NCBI RefSeq assembly: GCF_048820915.1
Contig: NZ_JBMERR010000022.1
Coordinates: forward strand, 15,589 to 79,588
DNA: 64,000 bases
Source: Cribrihabitans_A pelagius
GTDB taxonomy: Bacteria; Pseudomonadota; Alphaproteobacteria; Rhodobacterales; Rhodobacteraceae
Direction: 5' to 3'
Positions 25,821 through 38,005 of the stretch are shown here, piece by piece (positions within the stretch are counted from its first letter, which is position 1; every line of letters begins with the position of its first letter). The notes under the pieces were generated by a model. The model saw only the letters and a list, made by a program, of their open reading frames with translations, was not told the origin of the DNA and did no database searches. The translations under genes and the position numbers were made by a program.

Positions 25821-25987
25821 TGGCTGATCTGATGCCCGATCTGGGAAAATACGCCGATACGGTGCTGACCGCTTATGCCGCGTCGCTGCTGCTGCTCGCG
25901 GCGCTGGTGGTGCTGACCATCTGGCGCGGCCGCCGGGTGCGCCGCGACATGGAAGAGCTGGAAGGCCGGGTGAAGCGCAATGGCTAA
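25820..25987 (+). CDS. ccmD: Haem exporter small subunit CcmD
   Basis: The 55-residue protein (MADLMPDLGKYADTVLTAYA) has one membrane helix (SLLLLAALVVLTIW) and a basic tail (RGRRVRRDMEEL), the usual CcmD form. It starts on the last base of the ccmC stop and overlaps ccmG by 8 bp. CcmD is needed to release haem-loaded CcmE from CcmABC. Confidence 0.9.
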   Translation: MADLMPDLGKYADTVLTAYAASLLLLAALVVLTIWRGRRVRRDMEELEGRVKRNG

Positions 25988-26519
25988 GATCTCTCCCCTG
26001 ATGGCCATTCCGGGGCTGGTTTTTGCCGGCTTCGTCGGCCTTGCGCTGGTGGGGATGTTCCGCGAGGACCCGGACAGCCTGCCCTCGGCCCGCGAAGGCC
26101 AGCCCGCGCCGCCGGTGGTGCTGGAAGACTTCCCCGGCAAGGAGAGCTTCACCGATGCCGACCTGCGCGAGGGCGGGGTGAAGCTGGTGAACTACTGGGC
26201 CAGCTGGTGCGCGCCCTGCCGGGTGGAGCACCCCAACCTGGAGGCGCTGGCGGCCGAAGGCATCCCGATCTACGGGGTGAACTACAAGGACCGGCTGGAC
26301 CAGGCCGAAGGCTTCCTGGAGGAGCTGGGCGACCCTTACACCGGGATCGGCCGCGACGAAAAGGGCCGGATGGCGATCGACTGGGGGCTTTACGGCGTGC
26401 CGGAGACCTATGTGATCGATGGCGAGGGCAAGATCGTCCTGCGCTTTGCCGGGCCGCTGACGCAGCGGGCGATTGAGAAGACCTTGCGCCCGGCGCTGGA
26501 GAAGGCGCGCGGCGGTTAA
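25980..26519 (+). CDS. ccmG: Cytochrome c biogenesis thioredoxin CcmG/DsbE
   Basis: The 179-residue protein has an N-terminal membrane anchor (LMAIPGLVFAGFVGLALVGMF) and a periplasmic thioredoxin domain with active site WCAPC (near residue 80) and the cis-proline region YGVPETYVID. It keeps apocytochrome haem-binding cysteines reduced. The genes ccmE, ccmF and ccmH are not in this window and must lie elsewhere. It is the last gene of ccmABCDG. Confidence 0.95.
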   Translation: MAKISPLMAIPGLVFAGFVGLALVGMFREDPDSLPSAREGQPAPPVVLEDFPGKESFTDADLREGGVKLVNYWASWCAPCRVEHPNLEALAAEGIPIYGVNYKDRLDQAEGFLEELGDPYTGIGRDEKGRMAIDWGLYGVPETYVIDGEGKIVLRFAGPLTQRAIEKTLRPALEKARGG

Positions 26520-26537
26520 GCGGGCGCGCGCCCGCTT
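26518..26537. terminator. Perfect palindrome at the end of the ccm operon
   Basis: AAGCGGGCGCGCGCCCGCTT is a perfect 20-bp palindrome that begins inside the ccmG stop codon. It has no T run, so it may be a weak or factor-assisted terminator, or a 3' end stabiliser. Confidence 0.5.
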
Positions 26538-26970
26538 CCGCGCGGCGCATCCCCGTCGCGCCCCCTCGCGGCGGCGATAGGGTGAGGCCGGGTGTCCCCC
26601 GGGAGGGCGCACGATGTTGCGGGGATAAGATGTTGCGGGGATAGACTGCCAGACACGAGTGTTCGGATCGCCCCCCGCGCGCCGTCGATGCGCGGATGGG
26701 TCCTTGGGGCACGGGAGAAAGGGCCCGCCTTTGGCGGGAATTTTCTGTGATGGCAGGCACCTGTGATGGCAGGAAAAGGGGCTCGGAGCTCACCCAAGCA
26801 GCAGCTTCGGAGCCCTCCACGCCGGATCCCTGCCTGCCAGACGCCCGCACCCCGGGCAAGCCCAATAGCCGTCTCCCCGCCAGTGGCGGGGCCCCTCGGC
26901 GATTGCGCTGGCCCGGCGCGCCTGCGCCCGGCCGCCGAGGCTCAGGCGAGGACGGCTCCGAAGCAGCGGC
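26538..26970. other. Intergenic region with short duplications and hairpins
   Basis: Two unrelated 13-15-base sequences are each duplicated with a 16-bp period: GATGTTGCGGGGATA at 26613 and 26629, and CTGTGATGGCAGG at 26745 and 26761. A hairpin CCCGCC-TTT-GGCGGG followed by AATTTT lies near 26724-26744, and another, CCCCGCC-AGT-GGCGGGG, at 26875-26891. I see no credible gene here. Confidence 0.55.
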
Positions 26971-27309
26971 TCAGGCGAAAACCGAGAAGTCTAGGTCGAG
27001 GCCGGTGCCAAGCCAGATGCCGTGGTCGCGGTGGTCGGCGAGATCGTCGCCGGTCTCCGGGTGGGCAAAGACGGTGAGCCCGTTCCGGTTCAGCGCGAGC
27101 CAGGGCAGGAGGCGGGCGAATTGCTCTGGGCTGGCGGTGAGCTGGCAGGACCACATCGGGTGCGGCCCGACGCATTTCTCGTGCACGCGCCCCATCTGCA
27201 GGCCGAAGGTCGCGGCGGCGGTTTCGCAGAGCGCCCGCGCGCCTGCCACCGTGGCTTCGTCGAAGTAGATATGAGCGTGGTAGCCGGTGATGCTGTCTAA
27301 CTGTTTCAT
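26971..27309 (-). CDS. DOPA 4,5-dioxygenase-family protein
   Basis: The 112-residue protein shows the family's opening YHAHIYFDEATVAGARAL, the middle VGPHPMWSCQL and the end NGLTVFAHPETGDDLADH. The conserved histidines (HAH, GPHP, FAHP and DHRDH) are consistent with a small metal site. Fungal and plant members cleave DOPA; the bacterial substrates are not established. It is convergent with nothing and is followed on the same strand by the intergenic duplications. Confidence 0.85.
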   Translation of the reverse strand: MKQLDSITGYHAHIYFDEATVAGARALCETAAATFGLQMGRVHEKCVGPHPMWSCQLTASPEQFARLLPWLALNRNGLTVFAHPETGDDLADHRDHGIWLGTGLDLDFSVFA

Positions 27310-27388
27310 GCCGCCAGTATCCGGATTCGCCGGCGGTGCGGCAATCGCATTCTGGGAACAGATGCCCTGCGCGGCGCGGCAGGGGCGG

Positions 27389-28093
27389 CTACAGGCGATA
27401 GCCCGCCGAGACGGTCAGAATTTCACCGGTGACCGAACGCGCTGCGTCTGAGGCGAGGAAGAACACCGCCTCGGCGATATCATCGGCGCTGGCGAGGCGG
27501 CCAAGCGCGGACTCGTCCGTGAACAATTTGGTCAACGCCGCATCCCGGGGCGATTCGGGCACATTGACGGCACCCGGGGCAACCGCATTCACGCGAATGC
27601 CCCTGGGGCCCAGTTCCTTTGCCATGGCGCGGGTCCAGAGGTTGAGGGCGGCCTTGCTGGCACCATAGGTGGCCGCGCCCCGCGGTGGCAGCACCGCGTT
27701 GACCGAGGAGATGCTGACAACGGCCGCGCCCGGCTGCAGGTGGGGCAGCGCGGCGCTGAGCAGCGCTTGCGGGGCCAGGAGGTTGAGGTCGAGGATGGCG
27801 CGTTGTGCACCGGCGTCAAAGGCATCAGCCGGGCTTTGCGCCACGGATCCTGCATTGTTCACGATCACATCGAGCCGCCCGAAGCGCGCAATGGTATCTT
27901 CCACGACCGCCTGAGCTGCGCCGGGCTGGGTGAGGTCGGCCCTCAGCGCCAGCACGTCCGGCTGTCCCTCACGCGCCGGGTCCGGGCGGGTGGTGCACCA
28001 GGTCAGGGCCAGGGCGTGGCTGCCGGCGAACCGCGCGGCAATTGCGCGGCCGATGCCGTAGGCGCCGCCGGTTATCAGAACGGTTTTGGTCAT
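27389..28093 (-). CDS. SDR-family NAD(P)-dependent oxidoreductase
   Basis: The 234-residue classical short-chain dehydrogenase has the cofactor motif TGGAYGIG (residues 7-14), NNAG (near residue 79), the catalytic Ser in SISSVN and the YGASK motif (near residue 143). The C-terminal part ends DAARSVTGEILTVSAGYRL, a common SDR tail. Substrate and direction are unknown. It ends 35 bp after the convergent start of nothing obvious and lies downstream of acnA on the same strand, beyond the acnA terminator. Confidence 0.88.
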   Translation of the reverse strand: MTKTVLITGGAYGIGRAIAARFAGSHALALTWCTTRPDPAREGQPDVLALRADLTQPGAAQAVVEDTIARFGRLDVIVNNAGSVAQSPADAFDAGAQRAILDLNLLAPQALLSAALPHLQPGAAVVSISSVNAVLPPRGAATYGASKAALNLWTRAMAKELGPRGIRVNAVAPGAVNVPESPRDAALTKLFTDESALGRLASADDIAEAVFFLASDAARSVTGEILTVSAGYRL

Positions 28094-28136
28094 CGGATTC
28101 GCTTTCCGGCTATTGACGGGAGTACCGGAAAAAGAA

Positions 28137-28156
28137 GGGCACCCCGAAGGGTGCCC
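28137..28156 (-). terminator. Intrinsic terminator of acnA
   Basis: GGGCACCC-CGAA-GGGTGCCC forms a perfect 8-base stem with a tetraloop; on the minus strand it is followed by TTCTTTTTCC. It is 28 bp beyond the aconitase stop. Confidence 0.88.
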
Positions 28157-28183
28157 GTCAAGGTTGAAGGCAAAGCACAGGCC

Positions 28184-30958
<2,775 letters not shown>

Positions 30959-31186
30959 ACTTGGCCTCCCTCAGGAATATGTGTGCAGGGAATTCGCTAA
31001 TGCGAACTTGGAGCAGTGCGGCCGCGCTTTCAATAGCCAGCAGCGCAAACAGGCGGTTTTTTTGTATGCGATGGTACACAGAAAAAGCCGAAAGATCACC
31101 GGAGGCTGCGCGGCGCGGGCGCTGTCAAATTACTTTGATTGGCCTTGGCGGCGGCATCCGGCTAAGCCAGCAGGAGAGGTAGCAGC

Positions 31187-31957
31187 GTGGATGGACCGAT
31201 GAGACGGCTTGCGGCGATGGCGGCGGTTTTGGCGATGGCTCTGCCGGTCCGCGCGCAGGCGCAGGAGGCGGTCCCGCGGGGGCCGGATGCGCCGGAGGCA
31301 CCCGTGCTTGTCGAGCTGTTCACCTCCCAGGGCTGCGCCGCCTGCCCGCCGGCCGATGCGCTGCTGCATCGGCTGGCCGGGCGCGAGGGCGTGCTGCCGC
31401 TGGCGCTGCACGTGGATTACTGGGACTACATCGGCTGGAAGGACCGCTTTGCCGATCCTGCGCATACCAAGCGGCAGAAGGGCTATGCCCAGATTGCCGG
31501 GCGGCGGATGATCTACACCCCGCAGATGATCGTGATGGGCACCGATGACGTGATGGGCGCCGATGCGGTGCAAGTGGCGGAGGCGATCGCCCGCCACAGC
31601 AGCGCGCCGCGCGCGGTCTCGGTCGGGCTCACGCGCGCGGGCGGGAGCCTGAATATCCACCTTGCGCCGCGCGGCAGCGCGGCGGAGGGCTTTGCCCAGG
31701 GCATAGCGGGGGCTGACCGGCTGGTGGTGCATCTGGTGCGTTATGCGCCGCTGAAGACGGTGCGCATCACCCGCGGCGAGCTGGCCGGGCGCACGCTGAG
31801 CTATGCCAATGTGGTGGAGGGCTGGCAGGCGGTGGCCGAATGGGACGGCCGCGCGCCGCTGGATCTGACGGTGCCGCTGCCCGGCCCCAACCGTGCCGCC
31901 GTGGTGGTGCAGCAAGGCGCTCACGGGCCGGTTCTGGCGGCTGCCAGGGCTGACTAG
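31187..31957 (+). CDS. DUF1223 thioredoxin-like secreted protein
   Basis: The product (about 256 residues) has an N-terminal signal peptide (MRRLAAMAAVLAMALPVRAQA, from an internal Met at residue 5), then the family block VLVELFTSQGCAACPPADALLHRLA with a CxxC pair, and LHVDYWDYIGWKDRFADP. DUF1223 proteins have a thioredoxin-like fold and are exported; their partners are unknown. The start could be ATG at 31187 or 31199; the second gives a cleaner signal peptide. It is divergent from acnA. Confidence 0.87.
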   Translation: MDGPMRRLAAMAAVLAMALPVRAQAQEAVPRGPDAPEAPVLVELFTSQGCAACPPADALLHRLAGREGVLPLALHVDYWDYIGWKDRFADPAHTKRQKGYAQIAGRRMIYTPQMIVMGTDDVMGADAVQVAEAIARHSSAPRAVSVGLTRAGGSLNIHLAPRGSAAEGFAQGIAGADRLVVHLVRYAPLKTVRITRGELAGRTLSYANVVEGWQAVAEWDGRAPLDLTVPLPGPNRAAVVVQQGAHGPVLAAARAD

Positions 31958-31967
31958 AGGGGCTGAT

Positions 31968-32011
31968 TGAACAGGCCGGACTGAACGGGGCCGGACTGAA
32001 CAGGGCCGGTC
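31968..32011. repeat. Three imperfect 14-15-bp tandem copies
   Basis: TGAACAGGCCGGAC, TGAACGGGGCCGGAC and TGAACAGGGCCGGTC follow one another directly in the short gap between two convergent genes. The last copy runs into the stop codon of the acyltransferase gene. Confidence 0.65.
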
Positions 32012-32963
32012 AATCCGCCGCCGCTGCCGCCTTGCGCTGCTTTGCGGCAGCCACGAAGGGTTTCCAGCGCCGGTGGATCCAGAACCACTGGCCGGGATAG
32101 CGGCGCACCACCGTTTCCAGATCGGCGGTCAGTGCACGGGTCATGGTTGAGGCGTCGCTGTGGGCGATCTCCTCATGCATCAGGATCTCAAAATCGAGAC
32201 CATTGTCCTGGCGCACCGCATAGACCGGGATCAGCGCGGCATTGAACTTCAGCGCCATTTCGGCCGGCACGGTGGAGGTGACGGCAGGCTTGCCGAAGAA
32301 TTCGATCGGCTCGCCGCCCTGGGCGTGCAGGTCGGTGACGATGGCGATGATTCCGCCTTTCTTGAGATGGCGCACCATCTCGACCATGCCGCGCTTGCCC
32401 TGTTCGAACATCAGATCGCCCGTGGTCTTCATCGCGGCGACGTAATGCTCGTTGAAATAGGGGTTCGCCATGCGCCGGTAGAGCGCGCCGATCTCGTGGC
32501 CGCGCGCCATCAGCGCGGCGCGGGCGGCGTCGTAATTGCCGAAATGCGCGGTGGCAAAGACCACCGGCCGGCCTTCGGCGCGGGCGCGTTCCAGCGCCGC
32601 CAGCCCCGGCCCGGTCACCGGCGCGGTGCGGGCGCGGCGGCGGAAGGCCTCCCCTCCGTAAAGCTCGGTGATCATCCGGCCTGCGTTGTCGCTCACCTGG
32701 CGGTAAAGCGTATCGGCATCGGTGTCCGCAAGCTCGGGGCGGATCAGCGCGAGATTGTCGCGCACCCGCTTGTCGAACCGCGCCAGCCGCCCCATCGCCG
32801 TGACCAGCCGGCCCATCAGCGGCACCCGCCAGCGGTAGGGCAACACGCGGGTCGCCAGCAGCAGCCCGCGCAGGAACAGGTTGCTGCCGAAATACTTGAT
32901 GTGGCTCCAGGTGGAGAGTTCGGAGGGGTCTACGGGCATGGCGTCTGGACTGCTGCGGCGCAT
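32010..32963 (-). CDS. LpxL/HtrB-type lysophospholipid acyltransferase
   Basis: The product (up to 317 residues) has the acyltransferase motif HFGNYD (HX4D), a hydrophobic N-terminal region and the typical late block GQWFWIHRRWKPF. LpxL-type enzymes transfer a secondary acyl chain from acyl-ACP to lipid A at the inner membrane. Start codons at 32963 and 32939 are both possible, and neither has a strong ribosome site. Which acyl chain is used, and whether lipid A is the acceptor, is inferred from the family. Confidence 0.85.
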   Translation of the reverse strand: MRRSSPDAMPVDPSELSTWSHIKYFGSNLFLRGLLLATRVLPYRWRVPLMGRLVTAMGRLARFDKRVRDNLALIRPELADTDADTLYRQVSDNAGRMITELYGGEAFRRRARTAPVTGPGLAALERARAEGRPVVFATAHFGNYDAARAALMARGHEIGALYRRMANPYFNEHYVAAMKTTGDLMFEQGKRGMVEMVRHLKKGGIIAIVTDLHAQGGEPIEFFGKPAVTSTVPAEMALKFNAALIPVYAVRQDNGLDFEILMHEEIAHSDASTMTRALTADLETVVRRYPGQWFWIHRRWKPFVAAAKQRKAAAAAD

Positions 32964-33378
32964 GAATGCGGTTCAAGATGCGCATCTTACTGGCGGTCCG
33001 CGGCGGGCACAAGCCGGGCGGCGGGATAGCGCGGGCGCCGGTATTGGCACCGGCCGCAGGCTCCGGTTGCCGGCGGCCTGCGGCAGGCACAAGCCGGGCG
33101 GCGGGAGAGCGCGGGCGGCTGCACAGGTCCGGCCGCCGGCGCCGGCCAGCAGCTGCGCCGGCTTTGTCTGCGCCGGCGCGACCCGGTGCCGCCCTGGCCG
33201 CGGCCGGGGCCGGGTTCTGAGGAGACCCGGCGCAGACGAACGTGCAAGGGGCCTCCCGGCGGCGCCAAACGATGGCAATGCGGCGGCGCCCGGCGGCGGA
33301 TGCCCTTGGCCCGGTGCGGCGGGTGCGCCCTGGTTGCGGGAGGCTCTGTATGCTGCGGCGCCAGCGGGCGGCGCGGCG
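32964..33378. other. Intergenic region with a long direct repeat
   Basis: This 415-bp gap between the acyltransferase and fliG genes is extremely GC rich. A 37-bp sequence at 33001-33037 recurs at 33081-33117 with two mismatches; the shared core starts GGCACAAGCCGGGCGGCGGG. Long frames cross the gap on both strands, but their products are compositional (Ala/Arg/Gly/Pro) and I do not call them genes. Confidence 0.6.
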
Positions 33379-34476
33379 CTAGGAGTCCTCCTCGTCGGAC
33401 TTCAGCTCGATCTCGCCGGTGGCGACCAGGTCGCGCATGGCGGTGATGATCAGGCTGATCGCGGTCTCGCCGTCGCTGCGCTTGACCTTGCCGCGTTCGG
33501 CCACTTCCTCGCGGATGTTGGCGGCCATCCGTGTCGACATGTTCTTGAGCAGGAACTCGTTGGTGGCGATGTCGTCCTCGTCGCTGGCGTAGGCCATGGC
33601 GTTGACCAGATCGGGCTGGGCGACCACCCGCATCAGCTTGGGCACGTCGAGCGCCTGCATGCGTTCGCCGATCAGCGCATAGGTGAAGATCGCCTTGCGC
33701 ACGTTGGTGGCAAATTCCTCGTCTTCCTCGTCCAGCGCCGTCAGCACCTCCTCGCGCTTGGCAGCGGCGGCTTCGGTGAGGATCGCGCCCATGCGCTGGC
33801 CCGGGGTGTCGTTGAAGGCGAGATCGGGGCGCGCCTCCACCTGGGCGGCCAGCGACAGGCCGATGCGGTCCACGGTCTCCGGTGTCACATTGGCGGTCTG
33901 GCTCACCGCATAGGTGATGCGCCGTGCCACCGGCCCGGGCAGATGCACCAGCATCTGCGCCGCCTTGGCGGTGTCGAGCTTGGAAAGCAGCACTGCCGCG
34001 ACCTCGGTGCTTTCGGCCTGGGCCAGCTCCGCCAGGTCTTCGGGCGTGAGCCGCTTGAGCCGCTCCCACGGGTCGCCGAACTGGCGCACCCCGGCCTCCT
34101 TCCTGAGGCGGCTGTGGGTGTAGCGGCTGATCTTGCCCTCCATCGCGTTGAGCGCGCCGGCCAGGCCATTGGGAAAAGAAAGGCCGACATTGTCCAGCAT
34201 TTCGGCAAATTCGCTGGCCACAGCATGCAGCGTATCGCGGTCGACGATGCGCATCTTGCCCATCTGCTGGGTGAGTTCCAGCTGCAGATCGTCCGGCAGC
34301 TCCTCCAGCGGCACATCCGCGCCTTCATTCAGCAGGAGCCGCACGATGATCGCGGCCTTGGCCTTGCCGCTGAGGCCGGCCGCACCGCCGCCGCCGGAGG
34401 GCGCGCCGCCGCCGAAATTGCCGAGATCCATCCCCGGGGAAGCCGATGGCAGCGCCAGCATGTTGTCTTGAGGCAT
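33379..34476 (-). CDS. fliG: Flagellar motor switch protein FliG
   Basis: The 365-residue product shows the N-terminal FliF-binding region (GLSGKAKAAIIVRLLLNEG), the middle domain (EDLAELAQAESTEVAAVLLSKLD, and AAQMLVHLPGPVARRI) and the torque-generating C domain (DLVNAMAYASDEDDIATNEFLLKNMSTRMAANIREE). FliG couples the stator to the rotor in the C ring. No other flagellar gene is in the window, so the rest of the motor must be elsewhere. The N-terminal Gly-rich leader of about 35 residues is longer than usual. Confidence 0.87.
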   Translation of the reverse strand: MPQDNMLALPSASPGMDLGNFGGGAPSGGGGAAGLSGKAKAAIIVRLLLNEGADVPLEELPDDLQLELTQQMGKMRIVDRDTLHAVASEFAEMLDNVGLSFPNGLAGALNAMEGKISRYTHSRLRKEAGVRQFGDPWERLKRLTPEDLAELAQAESTEVAAVLLSKLDTAKAAQMLVHLPGPVARRITYAVSQTANVTPETVDRIGLSLAAQVEARPDLAFNDTPGQRMGAILTEAAAAKREEVLTALDEEDEEFATNVRKAIFTYALIGERMQALDVPKLMRVVAQPDLVNAMAYASDEDDIATNEFLLKNMSTRMAANIREEVAERGKVKRSDGETAISLIITAMRDLVATGEIELKSDEEDS

Positions 34477-34552
34477 TCTCGCACCTTAGCCAAAAAGATT
34501 CTTCTTCATCCGGGCTCAGGTTACGGCAGGAGCGGTAAAGAAAGCCTGAAGC

Positions 34553-35098
34553 TCAGTAGCCGTAGGACGCGCCTGTCTCCAAAGCCTTGCGCAGCGAGAC
34601 CTCGGCCCAGCTGCCGCTGCCGCCCCGCGCCCGGATCTGTTGCCACTGTAGCAGCGCAGCGCCGGATTTGCCCTGCTCCACAAGGCCCTGGCCCATATAC
34701 GAACGGGCAAGGAGATTATCCGGATCGCGCAGGAGAGCCTGATCGTAAGCGGCCCTGGCCTCGGCGGAATTGCCAAGCTTGCGGTGGGTGAAGCCCCAAT
34801 AGGTGAGCACCAGCGAATCCTGCTGATCCGCCATCGCAGAGAGCACCGCCTGGGCATCCTCAATGCGCCCCGCGTAGGCCAGCTCGCGCGCGGCACCCAG
34901 CAGCTGCTGCTGGTTCAGCGAGGACTGGCGCGGCCGCACGCAGCGTTTCTTCTTTGCGTCCCAGACCTTCTTGCCCTTGCAGACCCTGGTGGTTTCAGTG
35001 GGCTTCGGCGGGCTCCAGTCATTGCCGCTTGCGGCAAAAGCGGCGGGGGAGGCCACAGCCAGCGACAGGAGCAGGGGCAGAACGGGGGCGATGCGCAT
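34553..35098 (-). CDS. Exported TPR-repeat protein
   Basis: The 181-residue product has a signal peptide (MRIAPVLPLLLSLAVASPAAFA), a Cys-containing linker (VCKGKKVWDAKKKRCVRPRQ) and a C-terminal TPR region (LTYWGFTHRKLGNSAEARAAYDQALLRDPDNLLARSYMGQGLVE). TPRs mediate protein contacts; partners are unknown. It lies 76 bp downstream of fliG's upstream end on the same strand, so it could be cotranscribed with fliG, although the flagellar link is only positional. Confidence 0.8.
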   Translation of the reverse strand: MRIAPVLPLLLSLAVASPAAFAASGNDWSPPKPTETTRVCKGKKVWDAKKKRCVRPRQSSLNQQQLLGAARELAYAGRIEDAQAVLSAMADQQDSLVLTYWGFTHRKLGNSAEARAAYDQALLRDPDNLLARSYMGQGLVEQGKSGAALLQWQQIRARGGSGSWAEVSLRKALETGASYGY

Positions 35099-35251
35099 GG
35101 GGGGGTCTCCGCGTGGGGGCAGGGCGTGGGTCCGGCGCAGGATAGCGCGGGCCCGCCCGGATGGCGCGGTTAAATTGCATCACGTTTGCGGGAAGCGCGG
35201 GCGGAGGCGGGCCGGGGGCAGGGCAGGGCGGGGTAGTTACAGGACCGGCCG

Positions 35252-36265
35252 TCAGCCGTCGAGCGGCTGGGCAAAGGCGTGTGTCAGCCGGCGGCGCAGG
35301 GTTCCGGCCCGGCGCAGATAGCCAATGCGGGCCTGGTCTTTGGCCTGGTCCTGGCCGTGGTCCTGAGCGCAAGCCAAGGCGCGGTTTTCCACCCGGGCGA
35401 GCTCTCGCAGCACCCCGGCGCGCAGGAGGAAGTTCAGCAGGGCGCGGTCCAGCGGCAGGCGGTACGTCTTGAAGAAGAAGGCAACGCTCTGCCGCCGAAC
35501 TGCGCCCGGACCTATCTCGGCGGGATCGCAGGCGAGGTTCAAATCGGCCAGCAGGAAACTTGTGACATTATGGATGGCGGGCTGTTCGGCAGCATAGGCA
35601 AGGTCCAGCCCGCAAGCCGTGCCCGGCGCCAGAATAAGGTTGCCGCTGTGGTAATCTCCATGGGCGAACACCACCGGGCAGGGGCGGCCCTGCACCCGGC
35701 CGGCATCGCGCTGCAGCGCCGCCCAAAGCGGCGCATCCGCGCACGGCAGCACCCGCCCGCCTTCGGCCGCCTGTTCCTGCAGCCGCTCGAAGACCCGGTC
35801 CACGGTCAGGCTTTCCTCGCCTGCAGGCTGCAGCCTGTGCATATGGTCGAGCCAGCGCCCGGCTCGGCGGAAGACCTGATTGGCCTGTGCCTGCGGCGGC
35901 GCGGAGCGCAGCACGTCTGTGGCGGTGCGCCCGGCCTGAAAACCGGTGACATGGAAGCTTTCGTCGCGGCCTAGGTAAAGCGGTTTCACGATGCTGCAGG
36001 CCCCGGCCGTGGCAAAATGCGGCACCAATCGCTCAAACAGGTGGTATTCGCGCGCGATCCAACGGCTTGGAGTGTTGAAATTCTTCTTGAGGATCACGGT
36101 GGCGCCGTCTTCCAGCCGCACAGCAAAGACCCTCTGCGCCCGCTCGCCATCAAAGGAGCGGTGCAGGCAATGAACGCTGAAGCTGCCGCCCCTGCCGCTG
36201 GCGGCAAGGAACTCCGCCACATGGCTGCGGATCAGCGGTTCGTCAAATTCGGCAAACAGGAGCAT
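35252..36265 (-). CDS. APH-fold phosphotransferase, substrate unknown
   Basis: The 337-residue product has the kinase-like fold of aminoglycoside/choline phosphotransferases. The catalytic loop is HGDYHSGNL (near residue 198), followed by the magnesium-binding position in GLDLAYAAEQP; a conserved lysine lies in VILKKNF (near residue 59). I cannot identify the substrate. The C-terminal 40 residues are a basic tail rich in Arg and Gln (QDHGQDQAKDQARIGYL). It is a single gene between a TPR gene and purB. Confidence 0.7.
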   Translation of the reverse strand: MLLFAEFDEPLIRSHVAEFLAASGRGGSFSVHCLHRSFDGERAQRVFAVRLEDGATVILKKNFNTPSRWIAREYHLFERLVPHFATAGACSIVKPLYLGRDESFHVTGFQAGRTATDVLRSAPPQAQANQVFRRAGRWLDHMHRLQPAGEESLTVDRVFERLQEQAAEGGRVLPCADAPLWAALQRDAGRVQGRPCPVVFAHGDYHSGNLILAPGTACGLDLAYAAEQPAIHNVTSFLLADLNLACDPAEIGPGAVRRQSVAFFFKTYRLPLDRALLNFLLRAGVLRELARVENRALACAQDHGQDQAKDQARIGYLRRAGTLRRRLTHAFAQPLDG

Positions 36266-36334
36266 GTCAGGGGCAAGGAATGTGATTGGTCAGGCAATGC
36301 CCCTCCCTAACAGTGCGGCGGCTCGGCCGAAACG

Positions 36335-36364
36335 AAAAACGCCCCGCCAGTTTGGCAGGGCGTT
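36335..36364 (-). terminator. Intrinsic terminator of purB
   Basis: AACGCCCCGCCA and TGGCAGGGCGTT pair over a GTT loop with one mismatch; on the minus strand TTTTTCG follows. It is 24 bp past the purB stop. Confidence 0.88.
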
Positions 36365-36387
36365 CGATACCTTGGGTCAGGCCCGGC

Positions 36388-37692
<1,305 letters not shown>

Positions 37693-37713
37693 GGGCGAAG
37701 AAACCTCTTGCAA

Positions 37714-38005
37714 GTTGGGCTGCAGATGCCGCGGGTCTTAGAGGAGGCGGGGGCCGACAGCAAGGCTGGGGAGGCTATATGAGGCAGTTTGCCCGGGAGA
37801 GCGGGGCTGGCGCGGCGGCCGGTTGGCGGCCCGGGGCGGCGCCCGTGCTTGCCCGCACGGCCGCCACGGGCGGGGGACGCGCCGCGCTGGCGCGGCGCGC
37901 GGCCCAAGGCCGCTGCCCCTGCGATGCAGGGGCCGGGCGCGGGAGCCTCCCGCCCGTGCCCTGGCGCAACGGCGGGAGGCGGTGCCAGCCCGGCAGCGGC
38001 GGGGC
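37714..38005. other. GC-rich intergenic region with an inverted repeat
   Basis: CGCGCCGCG-CTGG-CGCGGCGCG at 37878-37899 is a perfect 9-base-arm hairpin near the middle of the gap and probably marks the end of the hydrolase-OsmC transcript. I see no gene. Confidence 0.5.

Noticed and set aside
32964..34791. Long plus-strand frame across the fliG region
   Set aside because: It is the complement shadow of fliG; the FliG domains are clear on the minus strand.
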